Source of the DNA: DASUFZ01 sp035541475
GTDB lineage: Bacteria > Myxococcota_A > UBA9160 > SMWR01
DNA length: 64,000 nt
Direction of reading: 5' to 3'
NCBI GenBank assembly: GCA_035541475.1
Contig: DATKND010000003.1
Span: 18,014-82,013, forward strand
A program made the position numbers and the translations under genes. Below the pieces are notes generated by a model. It was not told the DNA's origin. It did not search any database and was given only the letters and a program-made list of their open reading frames with translations. Within the stretch, counting starts at the first letter, position 1, and every line of letters starts with the position of its first letter. Positions 46,800-56,214 of the stretch are shown one piece after another.

Positions 46800-49681
46800 G
46801 TTCCATGGCAGCCAAGGGTCGAATCCTGGTCGCGGGGGCGTGGGGCGCCGCTGCATTCGCGTTGGGAGTCCTGGCGTGCGCCGGGACCGCGATGCACGAC
46901 GAGTCGTCTGCGGCCGCGTCCGAGCAGGTCAAGGACGTCGTGGTCGAGTCCGAGCCCGGCCTCTCTCGCGTGACGCTGGTCGGCCTCTCGGACCCGGTGT
47001 TCACCGCGTTCCAGCAGGCGGATCCGGATCGGCTGATGGTCGATCTGACCGGCGTGGCGTGGCAGGCGTCGAAGGACGCCGTCGAGGTGAACGACGGGAC
47101 CATCCGCGAGGTGACGGTCGCTCCCTTCGCCAGCGGCTCCGAGGAGCCGATGCTGCGCGTCCAGCTCTCGCTGGTGTCGGCTGCCGATTACGACGTGCGG
47201 CCCGGGCCGAAGGGCCTCGTGATCGAGGTGTCGCCGCTGGCCGAGATGGGCGCACTCGACGAGCCCCACCACGACGCGATGGCGAGCGATGTCGATCCCT
47301 GGTCGCAGCCCGCCGCGCCGACGACCGAGGCCGAGGCGGCGACGCCGCCGCCGGCGGCGGCGTCCGACGGGATCGCGACCGACGCGCCCGCCATGAACGG
47401 CCCCGCGCCGCGCCCCGCCTCGACCTTGGAGCGTGTCGAAGCCGCGAAGGCCGGCAACGGCGTGGTGATCCACCTGGTGGCCGACGGCAGCGTCGACAAC
47501 GCCGCGAGCTTCACGCTGTCCGACCCGCCGCGGCTCGTGATCGACCTCGCGGGCGTGAAGAGCGTCGTGAAGAAGAAGGAGGTCGCCGTCGGAGGCGGAC
47601 TCGTGCAGCGGGTGCGCATCGGCGCCCACGATGACAAGGTGCGCGTGGTCCTGGACGGCGCCGGCAAGGGCGATCCCTTCGACGGCCGCCGCGTGGTGCC
47701 CGTTCCGAGCGGGCTCGTGATCGCTCTCGGCGAGGGCGCGGAGGTCGAGGCCGCGATGGCGAACGCCACCGCGGACGTTCCGATCGCCGCCGCACCGGCG
47801 CGCGGCGCGTCGGGCCCCAGCGCGCCCGCGCAGACCGCGGCGTCGCCCGAGGCCGGGCCGGCGCATGCGAGCGCCACCGCGATCGAGGGCGTCGCCTTCG
47901 AGCCGCAGGCCGACCGCGACCGCGTCCTGGTGCGCGGCGAGCAGGCGGTCGACTACATCGTCTACGAGCCGGATCCCGACACCGTCGTGTTGAGCCTCAC
48001 GAACGCGACGCTCGAGCCGGGCGCCGCCGTGCGGATCGCGCCGGACAAGCCCGGCCCGGTGTCGCTGGTGACGGCCTTCGAGCAGCCGGACATGAAGACG
48101 CCGGAGGTGCGCGTCGTGATGAAGCGCGCCGCGAACCTGAAGCCCGCCGTCACGCGTGAGGGCTCGACCTTGGTGGTCGAGTTCCCGCACGAGGGCCAGG
48201 CCTCGCCGCCGCCGGTGCTGGCGCTCGCCGACGCGCAGACGAATGCGTCGGCCGCCTCGCCGGCGAGCCCCGCGACGCTCCACTCCGCGGTCTCGAACCT
48301 GGCGGAGAACGGCAGCGCGCCGCTCGCTTCCGCGGCGGTGGCGCCGGCCTCGACCGCGTCGGGCGGTCACGGCGCGAGTCCGGGCGCCGTCGACGAGCCG
48401 GCCTCGATCGACATCCTGAACGAGGGTGGCCTGATGGACGGCAAGCAGTACGTCGGCCGCCGCATCTCACTCGACTTCAAGGAGGTCGAGATCGCCGACG
48501 TGCTGCGCCTGATCGCCGAGGTCTCCGACCTCAACGTGATCGCCGGCGACGAGGTGAAGGGCAAGGTGACGATCCGCCTCGTGGACGTTCCCTGGGACCA
48601 GGCCCTCGACGTCATCCTGCTCACCAAGGGCCTCGGCTTCGCGCGCATCGGCAACGTGCTGCGCATCGCCGCGAGCGACGTGCTCTCCCAGGAGGAGGAG
48701 CTCCGACTCCAGGAGCGCCGCGCCAAGGAGAAGCTCGAGGACCTCGTCGTCAAGCTCCAGCCGGTCAACTATGCCGACGTCAAGGAAGTGTCGACGATGG
48801 TGACCAAGCTGCTGACGGAGCGCGGGTCGGTCAACACCGACAAGCGCACCAACACGCTGATCATCAAGGACATCGCCTCGGTGATCGACGAGGCCACCGC
48901 GCTCGTGAAGGCGGTGGACACGATGACGCCGCAGGTGATGATCGAGGCGAAGATCGTCGAGGCGAACCTCGACTTCTCGCGCGAGCTCGGCGCCGTGTGG
49001 AACTTCGGCACCAACCCGCTCACCGAGTCGACCCTCGGCGGACGCGACTACGTGTTCAACCAGGGCGACAAGGGAAACGGGAACCAGCTGGTCCTCGGCA
49101 ATCCGATCACGGCGGCGCCGACGGGCCTGATCAACCTCGCGGCCTCCGTGATCGACTCGAAGTTCAACTACGAGTTGCAGATCCAGGCGGCCGAGAGCAA
49201 CGGCGACGGCAAGGTGATCTCGAGCCCGCGCGTGGTCACGGTCGACAACGGCCCCGCCCAGATCGAGCAGGGCGTGTCGATCCCGTTCCAGACCACGCAG
49301 AACGGCGACACGAACCTCGAGTTCGTGGACGCCGTGCTGAAGCTCAAGGTCACGCCGCACATCACGGCGGACAAGAGCATCGTCATGCAGGTCGAGGTCT
49401 CGCGGAACGCGCCGGACAGCAGCGTGTTCACCTTGACCGGCTCGCCCGCCATCGCCAAGAACGACGTCAAGACCGAAACCCTCGTGAAGGACGGTCAGAC
49501 CTTGGTACTCGGCGGCATCTACGTGGTGGACAAGTCGGAGAAGCAGTCGCGGATGCCGTACCTGCACAGCATTCCGTTCATCGGGAACCTGTTCAAAGAG
49601 CAAGAGGTGAGCGACAGCCGCAAGGAGCTGCTCATCTTCGTGACGCCGCGCGTGGTCGAGTCGCCGACCATCGCGAGCTGA
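46796..49681 (+). CDS. pilQ: Type IV pilus secretin
   Basis: 961 residues, at the long end for PilQ. The N-terminal signal ends in ALGVLAC, which reads as a possible lipobox. Three AMIN-like domains are visible (about 45-145, 210-320 and 355-465; the last two begin with VEAAKAGNGVVIHLVADGSV and AFEPQADRDRVLVRGEQAVD), each separated by Ala-rich linkers. Then the STN/N0 domain (RRISLDFKEVEIADVLRLIA), N1 (LQPVNYADVKEVSTMVTKLL) and the secretin barrel (VISSPRVVTVDNGPAQIEQG, LVKDGQTLVLGGIYVVDKSE, PFIGNLFKEQEVSDSRKELL). It forms the outer-membrane pore for the pilus. The AMIN domains bind peptidoglycan in known PilQ proteins. ATG at 46796. Confidence 0.95.
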   Translation: MSSMAAKGRILVAGAWGAAAFALGVLACAGTAMHDESSAAASEQVKDVVVESEPGLSRVTLVGLSDPVFTAFQQADPDRLMVDLTGVAWQASKDAVEVNDGTIREVTVAPFASGSEEPMLRVQLSLVSAADYDVRPGPKGLVIEVSPLAEMGALDEPHHDAMASDVDPWSQPAAPTTEAEAATPPPAAASDGIATDAPAMNGPAPRPASTLERVEAAKAGNGVVIHLVADGSVDNAASFTLSDPPRLVIDLAGVKSVVKKKEVAVGGGLVQRVRIGAHDDKVRVVLDGAGKGDPFDGRRVVPVPSGLVIALGEGAEVEAAMANATADVPIAAAPARGASGPSAPAQTAASPEAGPAHASATAIEGVAFEPQADRDRVLVRGEQAVDYIVYEPDPDTVVLSLTNATLEPGAAVRIAPDKPGPVSLVTAFEQPDMKTPEVRVVMKRAANLKPAVTREGSTLVVEFPHEGQASPPPVLALADAQTNASAASPASPATLHSAVSNLAENGSAPLASAAVAPASTASGGHGASPGAVDEPASIDILNEGGLMDGKQYVGRRISLDFKEVEIADVLRLIAEVSDLNVIAGDEVKGKVTIRLVDVPWDQALDVILLTKGLGFARIGNVLRIAASDVLSQEEELRLQERRAKEKLEDLVVKLQPVNYADVKEVSTMVTKLLTERGSVNTDKRTNTLIIKDIASVIDEATALVKAVDTMTPQVMIEAKIVEANLDFSRELGAVWNFGTNPLTESTLGGRDYVFNQGDKGNGNQLVLGNPITAAPTGLINLAASVIDSKFNYELQIQAAESNGDGKVISSPRVVTVDNGPAQIEQGVSIPFQTTQNGDTNLEFVDAVLKLKVTPHITADKSIVMQVEVSRNAPDSSVFTLTGSPAIAKNDVKTETLVKDGQTLVLGGIYVVDKSEKQSRMPYLHSIPFIGNLFKEQEVSDSRKELLIFVTPRVVESPTIAS

Positions 49682-49683
49682 CG

Positions 49684-49765
49684 CAAGCGACCGCGTAGCG
49701 GTCGCGCGCAGTGAGCCGGAGGCGAACGAAGTTCAGAGGATGAGACCCGGCGGGCGAGGGCAACC
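49684..49765 (-). repeat. Family-2 intergenic repeat, copy d
   Basis: Read on the minus strand: CTTCGTTCGCCTCCGGCTCA then CTGCGC, the palindrome GCGACCGC/GCGGTCGC (arms 49687-49694 and 49698-49705) and the tail TTGCG. It begins 2 bases after the pilQ stop. The segment upstream of the core (CTGAA, GGGTCTC) also matches copy c, so similarity extends over about 60 bases. Confidence 0.65.
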
Positions 49766-49802
49766 TTGCCCGCCGGCGTCTCGCTGAACCTATACTCGCC
49801 CC

Positions 49803-51467
49803 GTGCCGCGCGCGATCTGGCTCGTGGGGATGATGGGAGCGGGCAAGTCGACGCTCGGCCCGCTGCTCGCGCGCGCGCTGCGCCGGCGCTTCGTGGACGC
49901 CGACGTCGAGATCGAGCGCCGTGCGGGCTCTCCCATCGCGGAGATCTTCGCGAGAGAGGGTGAGGCGGGCTTCCGCGCGCGGGAGCGCGCCGAGCTCGAC
50001 GCGCTCGGCGGCAGCGGGGCGGTGGTCGCGCTCGGCGGCGGCGCGATCTCGCAGCCCGGCGCGCCGGAGCGCCTGGCCACGCAGGGCACCGTCGTCTATC
50101 TGCGCGCGCGAGTCGACACCTTGCTCGCGCGCGTCGGCCATGCGAGGGCGCGCCCGCTGCTCGCAGGGCTCGCACCCGCCGAGCGGCGCGCGCGCCTCGA
50201 GGCCCTGCTGGCCGAGCGCAAGCCCGCCTACGAGACCGCGCGCATCGTCCTCGACACCGACGAGGCGTCGGCGCCGCGCCTGGTCGCGCAGCTCGCGGAG
50301 CGCATCCGCGCGATCGAGTCGGAAGGGCCGGCCGCGCCCCGTCGGGTGGAGGTCGAGCTCGGCGAACGCTCCTACGCGGTGGAGATCGCGAGCGGCAGCC
50401 TCGACGGCCTCGGCGCTGCGGTGGCGGCCGTGGTGCGCGCGCGCCGGGCCGTGCTCGTGACGGTTCCTCCGGTGGGCCGCCGCTTCGCGCCGCGCGCGCT
50501 GCGCTCGCTGCGCGCTGCCGGCTTCTCGGTGGCGCGCATCGAGGTGCCGGACGGCGACGCCAGCAAGAATCTACGCCAGGTCTCGCGCATCTACGCCCGG
50601 CTGCTCGCGCTCGGCGCCGACCGGGACAGCGCGCTCGTGGCCCTCGGCGGCGGCATGGTGGGCGACCTGACCGGCTTCGCCGCCGCGACCTTCCTGCGCG
50701 GCATCCCGTTCGTGCAGGTGCCGACCTCGCTGCTCGCGATGGTCGACGCGAGTGTCGGAGGGAAGACGGGAGTGAACCTGCCCGAGGGCAAGAACCTGGT
50801 GGGCGCCTTCCACCAGCCGCGGCTCGTGTGGATCGACCCGGCCCTGCTGGCGAGCCTGCCGGCGCGCGAGCTGGCGGCGGGGTTCGCGGAGGTTGTCAAG
50901 AAGGCGGCGATCTGGGACGCCGATCTCTTCCAGACGCTCGAGCGGGACGCGGAGTCGCTCCGGGGGCTCGACCGCGTGGGCCTCGAGTCGGTGATCGAGC
51001 GGGCGGTCCGGATCAAGGCCGAGGTGGTGAGCCGGGACGAACGCGAGCAGGGCCTCCGCATGCTGCTCAATTTCGGGCACACGCTCGGTCACGCCGTCGA
51101 GGCGCTCCAGCGCTACCGCGGGCTGTTGCACGGGGAGGCGGTTGCGATCGGCATGGTGTTCGCCGCGCGCCGCTCCGAGGCGCTCGGCCACGCACCGCCC
51201 GGCACTGCGAATCGCCTCGAGGCGCTGTGCCGGCGCTTCGAGCTGCCGACCGAGCCGCCGGCGTTCCCGCGCCGGGCTTATCTCGCGGCGCTGCGCGTCG
51301 ATAAGAAGAGTCGAGACTCTCGCATTCGCTTCGTGGTGCTCGAGGGAATCGGGCGCGCGCGGACGGTGCCGCTGCGAGCCGACGAGCTCGCGGCGGCGCT
51401 GCCGCCGGGAGCGAGAGCACGTCGGGACGGGTCGGGGAAACGGCGCGCGAAGAGCTCGCGAGGCTAG
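49803..51467 (+). CDS. aroKB: Fused shikimate kinase / 3-dehydroquinate synthase
   Basis: 554 residues. AroK part (1-170): IWLVGMMGAGKSTLGPLLAR (P-loop), FVDADVEIERRAG (shikimate-binding Asp) and VVALGGGAISQPG. AroB part (178-540): VALGGGMVGDLTGFAAATFL, PTSLLAMVDASVGGKTGVN, KNLVGAFHQPRLVWID, LLNFGHTLGHAVEALQ and LLHGEAVAIGMVFAA. AroB makes dehydroquinate from DAHP, AroK phosphorylates shikimate; both belong to aromatic amino acid synthesis but are not consecutive steps. GTG at 49803. The pilQ-aroK-aroB order is widespread, but here the two genes have merged. A basic tail of about 15 residues follows the enzyme domain. Confidence 0.95.
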   Translation: MPRAIWLVGMMGAGKSTLGPLLARALRRRFVDADVEIERRAGSPIAEIFAREGEAGFRARERAELDALGGSGAVVALGGGAISQPGAPERLATQGTVVYLRARVDTLLARVGHARARPLLAGLAPAERRARLEALLAERKPAYETARIVLDTDEASAPRLVAQLAERIRAIESEGPAAPRRVEVELGERSYAVEIASGSLDGLGAAVAAVVRARRAVLVTVPPVGRRFAPRALRSLRAAGFSVARIEVPDGDASKNLRQVSRIYARLLALGADRDSALVALGGGMVGDLTGFAAATFLRGIPFVQVPTSLLAMVDASVGGKTGVNLPEGKNLVGAFHQPRLVWIDPALLASLPARELAAGFAEVVKKAAIWDADLFQTLERDAESLRGLDRVGLESVIERAVRIKAEVVSRDEREQGLRMLLNFGHTLGHAVEALQRYRGLLHGEAVAIGMVFAARRSEALGHAPPGTANRLEALCRRFELPTEPPAFPRRAYLAALRVDKKSRDSRIRFVVLEGIGRARTVPLRADELAAALPPGARARRDGSGKRRAKSSRG

Positions 51468-51488
51468 GCGCGGGAAGGAGGAACGCGA

Positions 51489-52142
51489 GTGGCGGAGATC
51501 GAGGCCGAGCGCCTCTCCGAGCTCCAGGCGCGGGTCGCCGAGGACCCGGCCGCGCCGGGCTTCGCCGCGCTCGCCGAGCTGCACCGGCGCGCCCGCCGCT
51601 TCCTCGAGGCCGAGCGCGTGCTGCGCGCGGGGCTCGACCGTCGCGGCGACGCGAACGACGCGCGGGCGCTGCTCGCGCTCGTGCTCTGGGACCAGGGTCG
51701 CGACGACGAGGCGCGCGGCGAGCTGTCGCGCATCGGCGCGCGCATCCTGGCCGCGCGTGCTGCCGCGGCCGCCGACGACGCAGCGCTGAGCGACGCCGAG
51801 CTGGAGGTCGCCTTCGCGGAGGCCGAGACCGATGCCGACGCGCTGATCGATCCGGATCGCGTGGCCGCGGAGGCGATCGAGCGCGCCGACGCCGGCGCGC
51901 ACGAGGGCCTGCGCGAGGACGCGGAGGCGGCGGACGTGCCGGGTCAGGCATTCGTCACGGAGACGATGGCGCGCCTGCTCGACCGGCAGGGCGACGCGCG
52001 CGGCGCCGCGCGCATCCGCGCCGCTCTCGCGGCGGAGAACCCGCCGCCGCGCGACAGGCGACGCATGCGCGTGCAGCAGCGCGCGCGCACGGTCGCGGTA
52101 CTCGAGCGTTGGCTCGCCAACCTGCGGAGAGACTGGGCATGA
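51489..52142 (+). CDS. TPR-like acidic helical protein of unknown function
   Basis: 217 residues, helical, acidic (many Glu, Asp, Ala). One TPR-like unit is readable early (FAALAELHRRARRFLEAERV with DARALLALVLWDQGRDDEAR) and a second near the C-terminus (ETMARLLDRQGDARGAARIR). No enzymatic motif. GTG at 51489 with GGAAGGAGG upstream. It is coupled by ATGA overlap to a Roadblock/LC7 gene, so the two products may form a complex, by analogy to MglB-type regulators with TPR partners; this is inference. Confidence 0.7.
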   Translation: MAEIEAERLSELQARVAEDPAAPGFAALAELHRRARRFLEAERVLRAGLDRRGDANDARALLALVLWDQGRDDEARGELSRIGARILAARAAAAADDAALSDAELEVAFAEAETDADALIDPDRVAAEAIERADAGAHEGLREDAEAADVPGQAFVTETMARLLDRQGDARGAARIRAALAAENPPPRDRRRMRVQQRARTVAVLERWLANLRRDWA

Positions 52143-52513
52143 GCTTCGAGGCGATCCTCCAGGACATCGTGACCTCGTGTGGCGGCGGCATTGGCGCCGC
52201 GCTGATGGGCAGCGACGGCATCCCGATCGCGGAGTTCGTCGCACCGCAGGCGGAGGGCGCCCCGCTCGCCGACGACATCGGCGTCGCAGGCGTCGAGTTC
52301 GGGCGGATCCTCGAGGAGACGCGGAAGGCCTCCGACGCCCTCGGCGGCGGCGCGGTGGTCGAGACGCTCGTGGTGCTCGCGCGCTTCAGCCTGCTCTTCC
52401 GCGGCGTGGACGACGAGACCTTCCTCGTCGTCGCGCTGACACCGGATGGCAACCTCGGCAAGGCGCGCTATCTCATGCGCCGTCATCTGTTGGCGATCCG
52501 CCAGGAGCTCTGA
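52139..52513 (+). CDS. Roadblock/LC7-domain protein (MglB-like)
   Basis: 124 residues, one Roadblock/LC7 fold. FEAILQDIVTSCGGGIGAAL is the first helix and strand, MGSDGIPIAEFVA the characteristic GxDGxP turn, and GVEFGRILEETRKASDALGG with VETLVVLARFSLLFRGVDDE complete the fold. Such proteins regulate small Ras-like GTPases such as MglA, which places pili and polarity proteins in Myxococcus. No GTPase gene is in the window. The ATG at 52139 overlaps the preceding stop. Location between aroKB and aroQ in a pilus region suggests a motility link, but this is not proven. Confidence 0.85.
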   Translation: MSFEAILQDIVTSCGGGIGAALMGSDGIPIAEFVAPQAEGAPLADDIGVAGVEFGRILEETRKASDALGGGAVVETLVVLARFSLLFRGVDDETFLVVALTPDGNLGKARYLMRRHLLAIRQEL

Positions 52514-52539
52514 GCCGGGCATCGTTCGGGGGACCCAGC

Positions 52540-52980
52540 ATGGCCGATGCGCCGCGCGTCCTCGTCCTCCACGGCCCGAACCTCAACCTGCTCGGGACGC
52601 GCGAGCCCGCCATCTACGGCACCGCCACGCTCGACGACATCCACGCCGAGCTCACCCTGGTGGCCAAGGCGCGCGGCGCCGAGCTCGAGTTCTTCCAGTC
52701 GAACCACGAGGGCGCCCTGATCGACCGCATCCAGGAGGCGCCGAGCTGGGCCGACGCGATCCTGATCAATCCGGGCGGGCTGACGCATACCAGTGTGGTG
52801 CTACGCGACGCGCTCGCGGCCACGGGCCTGCCGGTGGTCGAGGTGCACCTCTCGAACGTGTTCGCGCGCGAGCCCTTCCGGCACCATTCCTACGTGTCGC
52901 CGATCGCGCGCGGCGTGGTCGCCGGCTTCGGTCCGACGAGCTACCGGCTCGGCCTCGAGGCACTGCTCGGCCTCGTTTGA
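52540..52980 (+). CDS. aroQ: Type II 3-dehydroquinate dehydratase
   Basis: 146 residues, standard. LVLHGPNLNLLGTREPAIYG holds the catalytic Tyr/Arg loop; FFQSNHEGALIDRIQEA, ILINPGGLTHTSVVLRDAL and PVVEVHLSNVFARE (catalytic His) complete the active site, with HHSYVSPIARGVVAGFG near the end. It converts dehydroquinate to dehydroshikimate, between AroB and AroK encoded just upstream. ATG at 52540 with GGGGGA upstream. Confidence 0.95.
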   Translation: MADAPRVLVLHGPNLNLLGTREPAIYGTATLDDIHAELTLVAKARGAELEFFQSNHEGALIDRIQEAPSWADAILINPGGLTHTSVVLRDALAATGLPVVEVHLSNVFAREPFRHHSYVSPIARGVVAGFGPTSYRLGLEALLGLV

Positions 52981-53042
52981 GTGTTGTTCGATGGCCCCGC
53001 GGGTTCCTCAAGGGGCCTGTCCGGCAACCGATAGGTAGGGGA

Positions 53043-53062
53043 ACGCCGGAACGCTCCGGCGT
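53043..53062. terminator. 8-bp GC hairpin between aroQ and the TPR gene
   Basis: ACGCCGGA-ACGC-TCCGGCGT, a perfect 8-base stem with a 4-base loop, lies 62 bases past the aroQ stop and 33 bases before the TPR start. A second short stem (GGCCCC/GGGGCC) sits at about 52993-53017. Likely a terminator or leader structure. Confidence 0.4.
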
Positions 53063-53095
53063 CGCGCAACCTCTCCGACCCGACGGCGGCTCCCG

Positions 53096-56000
53096 GTGGC
53101 AGCGGACAAGCGAAAAATCCTCGAAAGCGCGCGCAAGTACGCGCAGAAGGGCGCGAAGGACAAAGCGCTCAAGGAGTACCAGAAGCTCGTCAAGCTCGAT
53201 CCGAAGGACGCGAAGCTCCGCCTCGAGATCGGTGACTCATATCGGCGTTGGGGGCAGGTCGAAGAGGCGATCGACACCTACCAGAAGGTCGCCGATCAGT
53301 ACATGCGCGAGGGCTTCGACGCGCGAGCGGTCGCGGTCTTCAAGCAGCTCCTCTCGCTCGATCCGAACCGCCACGCCGCCTACGAGCCGCTCGCGGACCT
53401 CTACGAGCGCATGGGCCTGACGTCCGAGGCGATCAGTGCGCTCCAGACGGCCGCCGACGGCTACCACAAGCAGGGCAAGAAGCGCGAGGCGCTCGAGCTG
53501 CTGCGCAAGATGGCGACGATCGATCCGAGCAACACCACGAGCCGGATCAAGGTCGCGGAGCTGCTGCGCCAGGAGAACCTGCACGCGGAGGCGGCCACCG
53601 AGTACGAGCAGGTCGCCGCGGAGCTCGAGCGCCAGGGCGACTTCGACGCCGTCGCCAACGTCTACCGGCGCCTGCTCGAGCTCGACCCGAAGCGCGACTC
53701 CGCGCTCGGCGCCTTCGGCCGCGCGCTGCTGCGACAGGGCAAGGCGCCCGAGGCCGAGAGCGTCGCGAAGCGCGCGATCGCCGCCAACGCGGAGGAGCCG
53801 GCGCACTACGAGCTGCTCGCCGAGTCCTACCGCGTGCAGAAGCGCGAGGACATGCTCGCGCACGCGTATCAGCCGCTCGTCGATCTCTACCACAAGCGCG
53901 GCGACGAAGAGCAGGCGCGCGCGTTGATGCAGCGCTTCCTGCCGCAGAAGGAGTTCACCGCCGAGATGGCGAGCGGCTTCGAGCCGCTACGGGACGACGC
54001 GCCGCACCCGGAGAACGCGCGCGGGCTCGAGGCCCGCGACGACTCGCCCTTCTCGGACGAGGGATTCGAGGCTGACGATCTCGAGGCGGACATCGAGCTC
54101 GACGAGTCGCTCGCGATCTCGTCGCCCGAGATCGAGCTGACGCGCGTGGCCGACTCCGACTCCGAGCCCGACGACTCCGAGCCGGTGATCGAGCAGCCCG
54201 AGGGCGACCCGGACCAGCTCCTCGCCGAGGCGAGCGTCTATCTGCGCTACGGCAAGAGCGACAAGGCGATCACGCATCTGCAAGCGATCCTCGTGGGCCA
54301 CCCGACCCACCGCGGCGCGCTCGAGAAGCTCGGCGAGGCCTTCGTGGAGCGGGGCGAGCCCGATCGCGCGGTCGAGCTGTGGGTGCGCGCCGCGAAGACG
54401 GCGAAGGCCGAGGGCGCGACGGAGTTCGCGAGCCTGCTGCGCGATCGCATCGCGGCGCTCGATCCGAAGGCCGCGGCGGCGCTCGGTCCGGCGCCCGCGG
54501 CGAAGCCGGCGCCGGCGGAGCCGAAGGCGACGAAGGTGGAGCTGCGGCCGGTGCCGAGCGAGCCGAAGCCGGCCGCGAAGAGCGCGCCGAAGCCTCGGCC
54601 GCAGGTCGAGATCGATCTCAGCGACGAGGAAGAGGTCGACCTCGACGTCGATCTCTCGGAGGTCGAAGCGGACGTCGCGGGGCACGACGAGGACGGGTCG
54701 GCGCTCGCGCCGACCGAGGACGAGGCGGCGCCGAGCCTCGAGAAGGCCGCCGACACCGGAATCGAGGGACAGAGCCTCAGCACGGCGACGACCCAGCAGA
54801 TCCTCGAGGATCTCGAAGAGGCCGACTTCTACATGGAACAGGGCCTCACCGACGAGGCCGAGCGGCTCTTCAAGGGCGTGCTCGCGATCGCCCCCAATCA
54901 CCCGCGCGCGCTGGTGCGGCTCGGCGAGCTCGCGGCCGCGCGCGGCGCGGATCCGGGCTCGACAGGATCCGGTGTCGTCGGGCCCGCGGCGAGGCGAGCG
55001 CCCGCGCCCGCTCCGGCGCGCGAGGCGCCGCCGCCGCCGCGCGCGCGCGCCGCAGCGCCGAAAGAGCTCGCGGTCGAGGAGCCGGCGGTCGACGATCTCT
55101 CGATCGACGTGGACGTCGCGCCGGCCGCACAGGGCGCCGACGTGGCCGACGACGAGATCGCCGCGGCCTTCTCGCTCGACACCACCGAGGATCTCGGTGA
55201 GAGCGAGTCCGCCTCCGAGGTCGAGCGCGATGCCGCGGGCGACACACCGGTCGCGCCCGAGGCGCGGCTGCGCGCGCAGCCCCCGGCCGCGCCCGAGCCC
55301 GCGCCGCCGGTGCGCGTCTCCGAGCCGGTTGCCGCGCAGGCCGCCGCGCCGACGCCGGCACGCGTCGCGCCCGCGCTCGCCGAGCCGCAGGAGACGGGCG
55401 ACTTCGATCTCGCTGCCGAGCTCTCCGACGCTTTCGACGATCCGAACGAACGCTCGACCTCCGGCGGCGACGTCGACTTCGAGACCGTCTTCGCGGCCTT
55501 CAAGCGCGGAGTCTCCGAGACGCTCGACGAGGGCGACTACGAGGCGCACTACGACCTCGGCATCGCGTACAAGGAGATGGGGCTCTGGGACGACGCGATC
55601 GCCGAGTTCCACATCGCGATGGGCAATCCGGCGCGCGAGACCGAGTGCGTGCACCTGATCGGCCTCTGCGGCATCGACTCGGGCCGGCCCGAGATGGCCG
55701 CCGATCAGCTCCAGCGCCTGCTGAAGAAGCCCGGCCTGGTGAAGGACCAGGCCCTGGTCGTGCGCTTCGACCTCGGCCGCGCGCTCGCGGCGCTCGGTCA
55801 GCGAGACGCTGCCCGCGCCGCCTTCCAGGCCGTGATGGCGCAGGACCCGAAGTTCCAGGACGTCGCGCAACACCTCGCCGCGCTCGACGCGCCCGCCGCG
55901 AAGCCGGAGTCGACGTCGGACGACTCGGGCTTCGAGTCCTTCGACGACATGCTCTCGGAGATCTCGGAAGACGACCAGGAGGAGAAGCCGGATCCCGCCG

Positions 56001-56200
56001 GCGAGTCGTTCGAGGAGCCGGCGCCCGAGCCGGACCCCGAACCCGAACCCGAGCCCGTCGCGGCCGAGCCGGAGCCCGAGCCCGAGCCTGCGCCGAAGCC
56101 CGCGCGTCCGGCGCCCGCGCCGCGCCGCGAGCCTGCGCGCGCGCCGTCGCCGCCTCCGTCCGGAGGCGCGAAGCGCAAGAAGAAGATCTCCTTCCTTTGA
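53096..56200 (+). CDS. Large TPR protein with acidic and Pro/Ala-rich linkers
   Basis: 1034 residues. TPR repeats fill about 1-270 (for example ALKEYQKLVKLDPKDAKLRL, AVFKQLLSLDPNRHAAYEPL, VYRRLLELDPKRDSALGAFG), then an acidic region (290-370), two further TPR units (about 375-450 and 565-610), a long Ala/Pro/Glu-rich linker (625-790) and a C-terminal TPR block (EAHYDLGIAYKEMGLWDDAI). The tail is repetitive Glu-Pro and ends KRKKKISFL. No signal peptide, so cytoplasmic. GTG at 53096. It lies 14 bases upstream of a GspA-type ATPase gene; the pair resembles scaffold and motor partners near pilus genes. Function not established. Confidence 0.82.
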   Translation: MAADKRKILESARKYAQKGAKDKALKEYQKLVKLDPKDAKLRLEIGDSYRRWGQVEEAIDTYQKVADQYMREGFDARAVAVFKQLLSLDPNRHAAYEPLADLYERMGLTSEAISALQTAADGYHKQGKKREALELLRKMATIDPSNTTSRIKVAELLRQENLHAEAATEYEQVAAELERQGDFDAVANVYRRLLELDPKRDSALGAFGRALLRQGKAPEAESVAKRAIAANAEEPAHYELLAESYRVQKREDMLAHAYQPLVDLYHKRGDEEQARALMQRFLPQKEFTAEMASGFEPLRDDAPHPENARGLEARDDSPFSDEGFEADDLEADIELDESLAISSPEIELTRVADSDSEPDDSEPVIEQPEGDPDQLLAEASVYLRYGKSDKAITHLQAILVGHPTHRGALEKLGEAFVERGEPDRAVELWVRAAKTAKAEGATEFASLLRDRIAALDPKAAAALGPAPAAKPAPAEPKATKVELRPVPSEPKPAAKSAPKPRPQVEIDLSDEEEVDLDVDLSEVEADVAGHDEDGSALAPTEDEAAPSLEKAADTGIEGQSLSTATTQQILEDLEEADFYMEQGLTDEAERLFKGVLAIAPNHPRALVRLGELAAARGADPGSTGSGVVGPAARRAPAPAPAREAPPPPRARAAAPKELAVEEPAVDDLSIDVDVAPAAQGADVADDEIAAAFSLDTTEDLGESESASEVERDAAGDTPVAPEARLRAQPPAAPEPAPPVRVSEPVAAQAAAPTPARVAPALAEPQETGDFDLAAELSDAFDDPNERSTSGGDVDFETVFAAFKRGVSETLDEGDYEAHYDLGIAYKEMGLWDDAIAEFHIAMGNPARETECVHLIGLCGIDSGRPEMAADQLQRLLKKPGLVKDQALVVRFDLGRALAALGQRDAARAAFQAVMAQDPKFQDVAQHLAALDAPAAKPESTSDDSGFESFDDMLSEISEDDQEEKPDPAGESFEEPAPEPDPEPEPEPVAAEPEPEPEPAPKPARPAPAPRREPARAPSPPPSGGAKRKKKISFL

Positions 56201-56214
56201 GGAGCTGACGAGTC

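Noticed and set aside
52981..53095. Possible riboswitch (cyclic di-GMP type) before the TPR gene
   Set aside because: Only short GC hairpins are present; the conserved loop bases of GEMM aptamers are not found.
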